This document shows, piece after piece, positions 29,687 through 37,955 of a DNA stretch of 64,000 nt. A program made the translations under genes and the position numbers. The notes under the pieces are model-generated. The model was given only the letters and a program-made list of their open reading frames with translations, was not told the origin of the DNA and made no database searches. The DNA comes from VXNE01 sp963668365. Its GTDB lineage: Bacteria; Pseudomonadota; Gammaproteobacteria; Pseudomonadales; Azotimanducaceae. Positions within the stretch are counted from its first letter, which is position 1, and each line of letters opens with the position of its first letter. The DNA lies in the NCBI GenBank assembly GCA_963668365.1, contig OY764266.1, positions 3,162,001 through 3,226,000 of the forward strand, read 5' to 3'.

Positions 29687-30073
29687 TCACGACCGCTGCC
29701 GAAGCGTAACGACGTTGTCGCGCCGGCGAAGATAGACGCAACGCTGGTGGCCTGGTCCATCGATGCCGATGGAGTCGTCGCCGAACGCGCGCAATTCGTA
29801 GTCCACCGCTTCGCCGCCGTCCGCGGTCAACTTCAGGGTGCGTCCGTGCAGCCGCCACTCGCCCTCCTCCTCGCAGCCGTCCTCACGCCAGGTATAGCGA
29901 CCCGAATCGAGGTCGCCTCCGAACGACAGGACGCTCAGCGACTCGGCGTTCCGCAGCACCCACGTTCCGGGCAAAGAGAGCGCGGTCAGCCACGAGCGCC
30001 GGTTGGCCCGCGCCCCGCGGATCAGGAAAGCCACGAGCAGCGCCACGGCCGCGGCGCCAACCAGCAGTGTCAC
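29687..30073 (-). CDS. Small membrane-anchored protein of unknown function
   Basis: 128 residues from a GTG. One N-terminal membrane helix (LLVGAAAVALLVAFLI) and a C-terminal beta-rich domain of about 85 residues (GTWVLRNAESL...YTWREDGCEEEGEWRLHGRTLKL) that looks like a lipocalin-type 'variance of structure' domain. Not assigned to a named family. Closely packed between DUF503 (19 bases) and DUF815 (10 bases). Confidence 0.6.
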   Translation of the reverse strand: MTLLVGAAAVALLVAFLIRGARANRRSWLTALSLPGTWVLRNAESLSVLSFGGDLDSGRYTWREDGCEEEGEWRLHGRTLKLTADGGEAVDYELRAFGDDSIGIDGPGHQRCVYLRRRDNVVTLRQRS

Positions 30074-30092
30074 GGTTGCGGCCCTCGCATGA

Positions 30093-30380
30093 TCACGCGG
30101 CGAATATCTCCCTTTCGACGTTCACCAGGGTGGCATCCATTCCCTCGCTCACCCAGCGTTCGACATCCCCGAGCGACCGCTCCACCACGACGTGGCTCGA
30201 CGCCACGGCCACGACCGACCAGCGCGCGCGGTAAAGCACGTCCTGGTAGCCGCTTTCGCACACCGCGAGGCTGGTCGAGCGCCCCAGCTTGTCCCGCAGG
30301 CGCTGCAGCCGGCTCCGCTTCTCCTTCAATGATCGGCATCCGGCCAGGTGGAAATCGAGTCCCAGGATTCCTATGTGCAT
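30093..30380 (-). CDS. DUF503 (YlxP-like) protein
   Basis: 95 residues; the family signature is clear: MHIGILGLDFHLAGCRSLKE and KEKRSRLQRLRDKLGR, then SLAVCESGYQDVLYRARWSV. In other bacteria members lie near ribosome-maturation genes and are thought to assist 30S biogenesis; here it is with a GNAT gene, so that role is not supported locally. Its ATG overlaps the stop of the acetyltransferase gene by one base. Confidence 0.85.
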   Translation of the reverse strand: MHIGILGLDFHLAGCRSLKEKRSRLQRLRDKLGRSTSLAVCESGYQDVLYRARWSVVAVASSHVVVERSLGDVERWVSEGMDATLVNVEREIFAA

Positions 30381-30901
30381 CATTGCGCGTGGAACTCCGC
30401 AGCCGTCAGCGCATAGAAGACCGTATCCAGTCCATGCCATTCGCGACGGTCCTCGAACGACATGCCGAGACGCATGAGGAGGCGCACCGAACGTTGGTTC
30501 GGGGTGTCGACGGCGGCGATGACGCGACCGACTCCCGCTTCCTCGAAGCCGTGCCGCAACACTTCCCTGGCCGCCTCCGTCACGAATCCCTCACCCCAGT
30601 ACTCCGGCAATATGCCGAACAGCATCTCGATCTGCTCGCCGTCTTCGAAGCGCCGAAAACCGCAAAAGCCGACAACCTTCGACTCCGTCGCCTTGAGATC
30701 CAGCGAAAAAAATCCGAAACCATGCGCCTCGAAATCAGCAATGCTCTGTCGAATGATCGCGCGCACCGTCTCCATCGGAAGAATTTGCCCGTCCCACAGG
30801 TAGCGCCGCACTTCCGCGTTCGCCCAGAACGCATGCAGCGCGTCCGCGTCCCGCATTTCGAGGGGTCGGATATTGAGTCGGTCTGTCGCTAGCGTGGCCA
30901 T
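30380..30901 (-). CDS. GNAT family N-acetyltransferase, RimJ-like
   Basis: 173 residues from the ATG at 30901. It has the layout of the RimJ/RimL-type branch: RLNIRPLEMRDADALHAFWA at the start, IEMLFGILPEYWGEGFVTEA (acetyl-CoA site region) and VGRVIAAVDTPNQRSVRLLM then LGMSFEDRREWHGLDTVFYAL. Substrate unknown. First gene of the minus-strand set ending in DUF815. Confidence 0.88.
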   Translation of the reverse strand: MATLATDRLNIRPLEMRDADALHAFWANAEVRRYLWDGQILPMETVRAIIRQSIADFEAHGFGFFSLDLKATESKVVGFCGFRRFEDGEQIEMLFGILPEYWGEGFVTEAAREVLRHGFEEAGVGRVIAAVDTPNQRSVRLLMRLGMSFEDRREWHGLDTVFYALTAAEFHAQ

Positions 30902-31012
30902 CGTTCGCGGGTCCAGGGTCCACTCCGACCAGGCCGCCACGGCCCGCGGAGCAGCTTCGAGTGTGCCACACGAGCGCGCGCTTCGCCCGGACTGGACGCT
31001 GTGCTCTCGCGC

Positions 31013-32485
31013 TTAACCGTAACCGGTCTTGCTGACGTCCCCGGGAATGAGCGGATAGCTGATGCCGGCCCATTTCTGCACAACGCGAACGACCTGGGCG
31101 GCGTAGCCCATTTCATTGTCGTACCAGACGTATAGCACTGTCCCGTCCCCGTTGACGATGGTCTTGTTGCCATCGACGGTGCACGCGTAGCGACGTCCCA
31201 CGAAGTCCGAGGAGACGATTTCCGATGTGTCCACGTACTCAATCTGGCGCTGCAGGGCCGAATGCAGCGCGGTGCGGCGAAGGTATTCGTTCACCTCTGT
31301 AACCGAGGTCTTCCGGCCCAGCGTAAGGTTCAGGATGGCCAGCGAGACATTGGGCGTCGGGACGCGAATGGCATTGCCGCTCAGTTTGCCTTCGAGTTCC
31401 GGCAACAGCTTCGCCACCGCATCCGAAGCGCCCGTCTCCGTGATCACCATGTTGAGCGGCGCGCCGCGGCCACGCCGGTCCTTGGGATGGAAGTTGTCGA
31501 TCAGGTTCTGGTCGTTCGTGTACGCATGCACCGTTTCCATGTGGCCGCGCACGACGCTGAATTCGTCGTTCATCGCCTTCATAACCGGCACGATCGCATT
31601 GGTCGTGCAGGACGCGGCCGCGAGAAGACGGTCGTTCTCGCTCACCAGGTGGGAGTTGACGCCGGAAACGATGTCCTTGATGGTGCCCTTCCCGGGCGCG
31701 GTGAGAATCACGCGCCCGACGCCCCTGGCCTTGAGATGCCGGCTCAATCCCGCCTCGTCGCGCCACACGCCGGTGTTGTCGATAATGATCGCATTGGTGA
31801 TGCCGAACTGTTCGTAGTCGACCGCGCCCGGGGCGTTCGAATAGATCACGCGGATGACGTTGCCGTTCGCGATGATGCAGCTGTTCTCCTCATCGACGCG
31901 AATGGTGCCCTTGAAACCGCCGTGAACCGAATCCCGGCGCAGCAGATTGGCCCGCTTCGAAAGATCGTCGGCCGCGCCCTTGCGCACGACGATCGCCCTC
32001 AGGCGCAGTTGGTCTCCGCCGCCCGTCTTTTCGATCAGGAGCCTCGCCAACAGTCGGCCGATCCGTCCAAAGCCGTACAACACGATGTCCTGCGGCCGTT
32101 CCAGGGGCGGCACGTGGCGCCCGATGATCTCGGCGCATTCCCGCTGCACGAAGGTTGTGGGCGTGGCCCCGTTCGACCCGAATTCCTCCATGAAGCGGAC
32201 AGTGAGCTTCCCCACGTCGATGTGGCAAGGGCCCAGGTCGAGGTTCGACAGCGCCTCCAATACCGGATAGCTCTCGAACTCCGACAGTTCATTGTGCTCG
32301 ACCTGGCGCACATATCGGTGCGCCGACATCAATTGGGTGACGCTCTGGTTGTATAGCGCCCTGCCGTAACAGTAGGTCACGACGTTGTTCCGGTAGAGAC
32401 GCCCGATGATGGGGATCATCGCTTCGGCCAGTGCTTCGCGTTCTTTCCAGTCGGGGAAGTAGTCGTCGAGACTTGGTAATGCCAC
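31013..32485 (-). CDS. gap: Glyceraldehyde-3-phosphate dehydrogenase, long form
   Basis: 490 residues against about 335 for ordinary GAPDH: a 130-residue N-terminal extension of mostly helical sequence precedes the NAD-binding Rossmann motif GFGRIG (138-143). The catalytic Cys293 is in ASCTTNAIVP, and the C-terminal WYDNEMGYA is intact. It oxidises or, in gluconeogenesis, forms glyceraldehyde 3-phosphate. Extended forms of this kind are found in Pseudomonas and related gammaproteobacteria. It stands alone on the minus strand, divergent from the Sel1-like lipoprotein gene. Confidence 0.94.
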   Translation of the reverse strand: MALPSLDDYFPDWKEREALAEAMIPIIGRLYRNNVVTYCYGRALYNQSVTQLMSAHRYVRQVEHNELSEFESYPVLEALSNLDLGPCHIDVGKLTVRFMEEFGSNGATPTTFVQRECAEIIGRHVPPLERPQDIVLYGFGRIGRLLARLLIEKTGGGDQLRLRAIVVRKGAADDLSKRANLLRRDSVHGGFKGTIRVDEENSCIIANGNVIRVIYSNAPGAVDYEQFGITNAIIIDNTGVWRDEAGLSRHLKARGVGRVILTAPGKGTIKDIVSGVNSHLVSENDRLLAAASCTTNAIVPVMKAMNDEFSVVRGHMETVHAYTNDQNLIDNFHPKDRRGRGAPLNMVITETGASDAVAKLLPELEGKLSGNAIRVPTPNVSLAILNLTLGRKTSVTEVNEYLRRTALHSALQRQIEYVDTSEIVSSDFVGRRYACTVDGNKTIVNGDGTVLYVWYDNEMGYAAQVVRVVQKWAGISYPLIPGDVSKTGYG

Positions 32486-32689
32486 CGGATTGGGCCCATT
32501 GAGGTGTGTAAAACGCGTATTATCGAGATCGCCCTCATCCCGTTCAAGGTGCGCGGGTGATCAATCCTCGCGTGTTGAGAAAAAAACACCGCAGAGGACC
32601 GAATCGCCCAAGGGAAACGCTGCATTTCAGCGATTCGAACCCCGGACAGTCAGAGCTATCAGGAGGATGCGCTACACTACGCGCGGGCC

Positions 32690-34423
32690 ATGGATCGAAC
32701 CCCGACGACACCTGCCGCAAACCCGCGGAAGCAACAACGCCGCGCCCCGCGGCATGGCGTTGTTTCGTTCGTCGCGAGCTGGTTGTTGTGCGCCGGTTGC
32801 GCCACCCATGTGGTCCCGACCTATGACGAACTGGCGGCCGCGGTCAAGGCTGGCGAGGACGTCGATGCCGGCGCGCTGCGAGCGGCATTCGTGGCGGCCC
32901 CGGACTTTTCCGAACAACTACGGAAGATCTCGGGCCTCGAAACCCAGGCCGTCCACCTGATAGAGGAAGAACCCTTGCGGTTGGGTCCGCTTGGTTCCGC
33001 GATAGTCGATCAGTATCCCGGGAGCCTCACCGGACATCATGCCCTGGCGACCTTCTATTCCTACCTGGACCGGGAAGACACGGCCGCAAGACACAGGGAG
33101 TGGGTGAACAGAATCCGCGCCAGCCTGGATCATGTCGCCAAGGGCTCGCTCGAATCGCCTCTGCCCGTCATATCTCCGGCCGAGCCGAATGCCTACCTGT
33201 TCGCGACCGGACGCACTCCCGTCGGCTCGATGTACCTTCCGACGGACGAGACCCCGCTGCTCCTGAAGGTTGCTGCAAAGCCAGCCCAGGGCCGTATCGA
33301 GAACGTCTACTTCGACCTGGAAGCCGTCTACGCCGGATGGCTTCGAGAGGCTCAGGAAGAGGATGAGTTTCACCACGTCCGCGTAATTATGGCCCTGGCC
33401 GGGCAAAACGACTCCGCGGCACAGACGTTTCTCGGTTCGCTCCGGCGGGACCAGAAAATGCTGGACGAATCGACGGCGTTGCTCGCGGCCGCGAGCAGAA
33501 GCGGCAACCTGATCGCGCACCTGATGCTTGCGCGGGCCTACTGGTCGAAGTCCATGAACGCTCCGCCCGGGCCGGAGCGGGAGGCTGCGCAACTCGAAGT
33601 GGTCCGCAACTACGAGATCGGAATCGACACGGGTTCCGACGAAGCCATGTTCGAGCTGGGAAGGCTATACGCCTGGGGCGTGTACGGCAGCGAGCTTCGC
33701 GACCGTGGACTGGAGCTGATTGACCAGGCTGCCCATCTCGACAATTCCGCGGCCTGCCTCTTCCTCGCCCGATGGTTCGAGGCGTCGGAGCTACCGGCCC
33801 AATCGGACTACGACCGGAGCGAGAGTTACTATCTGCGCGCCGCGTCTCTCGACAATGCGGCCGCCAAGGTCGAGTATGCGCGTTTCCTCATGCGCGAGGA
33901 CATCGACAAGGCTTTCACCGACCAGGCGTACCGGTGGCTTACCGGGCTGGCCAACAACAACGGCGCGGACTGCGAAGACCTGCGCGTGCCTTGCGCGGAC
34001 GCAAGGGTCCAGCTCGGCAACCTGTTCGCGAAGGGCGTCCACGTCAGGCGCAACTACCGAAAGGCCCGATCATGGTTCAGATCTGCGGTTGCGGTGTTGC
34101 CAGAGCATGCCAGGGTCGTCAATGACGTGGCGTGGACGCTCACGGTGTCGAATCTCGAGCGGCTTCGCGATGAACGCTACGCCCTGAAGATCATGGATCA
34201 CGTCATGACCGAAAACGAGAGCGCGCGCGGCGAACCCGCGTATATCGACACCTGGGCCGCCGCCTATGCCGCCAACGGCGACTTCAAGCGTGCCATCCAG
34301 TTGCAGCGGGAAGCGCTGGACGAAGCAACCGCGCAGCAGATCGACGATGAAACGATGGAGATCCTGCGCGAACACCTCCAGGCATTCGAAGCCGGGCGCA
34401 CCATCATCGAACTGATTCCCTAG
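32690..34423 (+). CDS. Lipoprotein with Sel1/TPR-like repeats
   Basis: 577 residues. Lipobox LCAGC near residue 37 after a basic, long n-region; a later start would give a more usual signal but no better ribosome site is seen. From about residue 290 there are Sel1-like helical repeats (AMFELGRLYAWGVYG, ACLFLARWFEASEL, ARVQLGNLFAKGVHVRRNYRKARSWF) and a final TPR-like pair (WAAAYAANGDFKRAIQLQREAL). Probably an outer- or inner-membrane-anchored periplasmic scaffold. 13 bases separate it from mnmH. Confidence 0.8.
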   Translation: MDRTPTTPAANPRKQQRRAPRHGVVSFVASWLLCAGCATHVVPTYDELAAAVKAGEDVDAGALRAAFVAAPDFSEQLRKISGLETQAVHLIEEEPLRLGPLGSAIVDQYPGSLTGHHALATFYSYLDREDTAARHREWVNRIRASLDHVAKGSLESPLPVISPAEPNAYLFATGRTPVGSMYLPTDETPLLLKVAAKPAQGRIENVYFDLEAVYAGWLREAQEEDEFHHVRVIMALAGQNDSAAQTFLGSLRRDQKMLDESTALLAAASRSGNLIAHLMLARAYWSKSMNAPPGPEREAAQLEVVRNYEIGIDTGSDEAMFELGRLYAWGVYGSELRDRGLELIDQAAHLDNSAACLFLARWFEASELPAQSDYDRSESYYLRAASLDNAAAKVEYARFLMREDIDKAFTDQAYRWLTGLANNNGADCEDLRVPCADARVQLGNLFAKGVHVRRNYRKARSWFRSAVAVLPEHARVVNDVAWTLTVSNLERLRDERYALKIMDHVMTENESARGEPAYIDTWAAAYAANGDFKRAIQLQREALDEATAQQIDDETMEILREHLQAFEAGRTIIELIP

Positions 34424-34436
34424 CGGAGTTCCTGTC

Positions 34437-35477
34437 GTGCGGTCGGTTTCGGATTATGCCGCCGCGCTTGTCCTCGGCGCGCCACTCATCGATCTCCGCT
34501 CGCCGGCCGAGTTCGGGCGCGGCGCCTTCCCGGCGTCAGTATGCCTGCCGCTTATGACCGATGCCGAGCGCGAGAGGGTCGGCATCCGCTACAAATCCGG
34601 CGGACGCGACGCCGCGATCTCGCTCGGCAATGCCCTCGTCTCCGGGGAGATCAAAGCCGCGAGGCTGGCAGCCTGGCAACGGGTGGTCGATGAGCGTCCG
34701 GATGCCATGTTGTATTGCTGGCGCGGCGGATTACGATCCGAAACGGTGCAGCAGTGGCTCGCGGATACGGGGCGGCATGCGCCACTCATCCACGGCGGTT
34801 ACAGATCCTTGAGGCAATTCTGTATCGATGCCCTGAACCGTCAACGCGAATGGTTTGTCGTCGGGGGACGAACGGGCGTCGGCAAGACCGACGTGGTGAA
34901 TCAGGTGCCCGACAGCGTCGACCTCGAGGCCCTTGCGAATCATCGCGGATCCGCATTTGGCAAGCGCGGCACGCCGCAACCCACGCCGATCAGCTTCGAG
35001 AACGCGCTCGCGGTCGAACTTCTGCGGCGGCCTTCCGCACCTGCCGTTGTCGAGGACGAGAGCCGAACGATTGGCCGCCTCGCCATTCCGGAAAAAGTCT
35101 ACCGGGGCATGCAGGCGTCCCCTATCGCCCTCGTCGAGTCGGACCAGCCCGCCCGGATCGACAATATCTACCGGGAGTACGTCGTCGACGCCGACGATCC
35201 CGAACATCTGCCGGAGGCGCTCGAGACTTCACTCGACAACATACGTCGCCGCCTTGGCGGCGACCGCCACGCGCAGGTCCGCGCGCAGATGCGCCGCGCC
35301 TTCGAAAACGGGGACGCCGATGCGCATCGCGCCTGGATCGGCATGCTGCTCGACTGGTACTACGACCCGCTGTATGACTATCAGCTCGGCAATAAACGGG
35401 ATCGCGTCGTCTTCCGCGGCAGCCCCGATGCCGTCCTGGAGTACCTGGGTACGACGCTCGCCCTCGGGACAGGCTGA
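34437..35477 (+). CDS. mnmH: tRNA 2-selenouridine synthase
   Basis: 346 residues from a GTG. The N-terminal rhodanese domain has its Cys94 in YCWRGG; the C-terminal domain has a P-loop GGRTGVGKT (143-151). This fusion is diagnostic of MnmH/SelU, which geranylates and then selenates 2-thiouridine at tRNA wobble position 34. It would need selenophosphate from SelD, which is not in the window. Confidence 0.95.
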   Translation: MRSVSDYAAALVLGAPLIDLRSPAEFGRGAFPASVCLPLMTDAERERVGIRYKSGGRDAAISLGNALVSGEIKAARLAAWQRVVDERPDAMLYCWRGGLRSETVQQWLADTGRHAPLIHGGYRSLRQFCIDALNRQREWFVVGGRTGVGKTDVVNQVPDSVDLEALANHRGSAFGKRGTPQPTPISFENALAVELLRRPSAPAVVEDESRTIGRLAIPEKVYRGMQASPIALVESDQPARIDNIYREYVVDADDPEHLPEALETSLDNIRRRLGGDRHAQVRAQMRRAFENGDADAHRAWIGMLLDWYYDPLYDYQLGNKRDRVVFRGSPDAVLEYLGTTLALGTG

Positions 35478-35542
35478 CTCGCGATCCGTCGCAGACGCGC
35501 AGTCGTCGCCTTTCGGCGCCGCCCCTGGCCTTCCCGACTCGT

Positions 35543-35782
35543 CTAATCGGACGCCAGTTGTTGCTTCAGCAGCTGGATTTCCCGGTCAACGGCAGAGGCT
35601 TCAGGCAACTCTCTTTCAGCACGTCCATACCAGTGTCCGGCGTTGCGCATGTCGCCTTCCATGATGTGCGCGATCCCGTGCGCCCAACAACCCTGCGGCG
35701 AAGAGTCCTTTTGAACAAGGCGATGCGCCGTCTGCCAGTCTCCCGATTCCAGGAGGCCAATCACGTCATTTAGTGTGCTCAT
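35543..35782 (-). CDS. Small conserved-looking protein, 79 residues
   Basis: Helical, TPR-like pattern (LNDVIGLLESGDWQTAHRLV ... WAHGIAHIMEGDMRNAGHWY GRAERELPE). No signal or membrane segment. Good codon usage and a single ATG, but a weak ribosome site. Function unknown. It sits directly downstream of the broken exonuclease III gene on the same strand. Confidence 0.65.
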   Translation of the reverse strand: MSTLNDVIGLLESGDWQTAHRLVQKDSSPQGCWAHGIAHIMEGDMRNAGHWYGRAERELPEASAVDREIQLLKQQLASD

Positions 35783-35815
35783 GCCGTCTAGCTTAGTGCG
35801 CCGCGATGGCCGTGG

Positions 35816-36590
35816 CTAGTCCCAGTCGAGATCCGCGATCACCGGCGCGTGATCGGACGCCGTCAGCCCTTCTTTCTTCTTGCGAAAGTCCCGGTCTATC
35901 TCGACCTGGGTCACGCGGGCCAGTACCGGCGGCGTAGCCAGCAGGAAATCGATCCGCAATCCATGCCCGAAGCGGAATGCGCCGCCCCGGTAGTCCCACC
36001 AGGAGAACGCGCTCGCATCCGGGTTCAATTCGCGAAAGAGATCGACCAGGATCCCGCGCGCAACAGCGCGTCGAAACGCCCCCTTTCCTCGGCGTATGGA
36101 AGATCTCCCCGTCGGCTTCTTCCCCGCGCCAACCGTCGACAGGCTTTGGCACGACGTTGAAATCTCCGCAAAGGATGCCCTTTTCCACGCCCTGGCCGGA
36201 CCAGAAAGCCGCAAGATCGTCCAGCCACGCAAGTTTCCTGCCATAGTCTTCATGTTCCAGGGACTTGCCGTTCGGGCAATAGACAGTGACGAATGTCAGG
36301 CCGGCGATACGGGCGCCAGCCAGCCGCGCCCCCATGTCCTTCTGGCTGGGCAGGCCACGAAAACTGTCCTCTACCGGCAGACGGGAAAGCACGGCGACCC
36401 CGTTCCATCCCTTCTGCCCGTGCAGCACCGTCTCGTACCCCATGTCCTCGAATGCCGAGCGGGGAAAATCGTCGGCTTCCGCCTTTACCTCCTGCAAACC
36501 CACGATGTCGGGCTGGCGCTGCTCCAACCAGATGCGGATGAAGTCCAGGCGCGCCCGCAGACCGTTCACGTTCCACGTTGCGATACGCAT
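35816..36590 (-). pseudogene. xthA: Exonuclease III, interrupted by two frameshifts
   Basis: From 36590 the frame gives MRIATWNVNGLRARLDFIRI, LQEVKAE and GDFNVVPKPVDGW, the Mg-binding and catalytic parts of exonuclease III (AP endonuclease). After IFHTP the frame is lost: EERGRFDALLRAG continues in a second frame and then LVDLFRELNPDASAFSWWDY through SDHAPVIADLDWD in a third. The switches are at the A3G5 run around 36079-36090 and around 36049-36062. All catalytic segments survive, so either the gene has just been inactivated or the assembly has indel errors. If left as read, the first frame would make a 265-residue protein with a wrong C-terminus. Confidence 0.88.
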
Positions 36591-37955
36591 GCCGAAATCC
36601 TATCAGACCGTCGGACTTGCCGCGCTGGCGGCAAATCCGGCTGCGGCAAATCCGACAGAGTGACAGGTGGGCTTGTCTTATGCTCCAGAGTCCTAACAGA
36701 TTGATTCTGAGAGAGTTTGCAGTGTACTGAGAAATTGGTTGCCACCATAGTGTCCAGACGCGAGTTCAGCGCTGCTTGGGAGACATGTTGGGACTAACTG
36801 GATCACCTGTTCGCACAGGTTCGGCAGGCCATCCTCCTCCACATTCATCTCTGTTGCGCCTCGCCGGCGATCTTGGTGGCTCCCTGAACGACCTCCAACG
36901 CGTCAAGATCGTCAGCGGCCCGCAGGCGCGAGGGCCCGAGCCTCCTCCAGCCGGAGCAAGTGCCGTGTCGCATCTGAACGCCGGTCTCCCGGTGGAACGA
37001 GAGTTGCCGGTCCGAGTCGCGCACCCCGATGCTGTTGAAGTCGAACAGGGACAGCGATAGCGGTCTTCCGGATCGACCGATCTCCAGGAGACGCTCACGG
37101 CCAACCTACGCCTTGGTTCGGCGGACGCGGCTCGGCGGCAGCGCGGTCGAGGCGCTCACGGTGTGGCGTCGGGACTGCGGAAAGCTAAGCGCGCTCGCCT
37201 CGGTGGCCCGGGGTCTGCAAGGCTGCCGGGGCGGTAGCTTCGAACCAGTAGCCTGGCACGGGAATATCCCGACGCGCGCGCGTCGGGGTTTTCGCTGGCG
37301 GCGGGCAAAGGGCTCCGCGACACTTGGCGCATGGCTCGCTTTCGAATCAGCTCTTCGATACCAGTGTCCGCCGCAGCGCGGCCCGGGCCTGGTGGCCCGG
37401 TCGCCTGCGGCGGGCGGAGGTTTCGCGCCGTCCTCGGCGCGGCGGCATGGCTCGGGGTGGTACTGTGCCATGCCGGATGTGCCGCGCCGTCAATCACCCC
37501 AATAAGGGGTCACGTGTGGCGAACTCGGGGCTGCGCCAGGACAAGATGCCAAACATAGCCTGTCCGGGACAGTGTTGCGCTAACAGTTGCTTGCCGCAGT
37601 GATGCTCTACGCCACCCGCCGCCATTGAGGCCCGGCGCGATTGTGGTCTCGTCGCGCGCAGGCGTCGGCTCCGGTCGGTCGCGTTTGCCCGCGCAGGTTA
37701 TCCAGTGCACAAGATCGCGGGTTCTCGACCCGATGGCTGCCCCGTGGGCCGGCTTTCACACGGTCACCATCCGGACTCGATCAACCGTTAGACTCCGGAG
37801 GCAACCCGGATTCTCCGCGTTGCGGCGTTTGTATGCCGCAAATCCCGACACGGGTATGTCGAGGTTTTCTCTGTTCTTGACGCTCGGGCCCTTCGCAGAA
37901 TGCCCGCCATTCCCGGTTCCGCGCTGTGCGGACCGGACGGACGGAGCAGGACGCC
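36591..37955. other. 1.4-kb region with no convincing gene before the toxin locus
   Basis: Only overlapping, poorly coding frames. Visible structures: the string TGACAGGTGGGCTTG at 36661-36675 (also at 4360-4374); a hairpin CCCGAC...GTCGGGGTTTTC near 37268-37294 with a looser relative near 37848-37874; and a short frame around 37331-37510 whose middle (RRFRAVLGAAAWLGVVLCHA then GC) looks like a lipoprotein signal without a following protein. It may be decayed or recombined sequence at the edge of the accessory locus. Confidence 0.45.
37266..37295 (+). terminator. Hairpin followed by T run, terminator-like
   Basis: A perfect inverted repeat centred on GCGCGCGCGC, with CCCGACG on the left and CGTCGGGG on the right, then TTTTC. 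It could end plus-strand transcription entering the gene-poor stretch. No gene immediately upstream is identified, so its role is unclear. Confidence 0.4.

Noticed and set aside
36766..37104. Minus-strand frame with a stretch like GRPLSLSLFDFNSIGV, reminiscent of a decayed GGDEF domain
   Set aside because: Only a few residues fit, there is no GGDEF motif, and the likeness appears in one of several overlapping open frames in GC-rich DNA.
37331..37558. Short frame with a lipoprotein-like signal (VVLCHAGC)
   Set aside because: No coherent protein follows the signal and no ribosome site is clear; kept only as a note in the gene-poor region.
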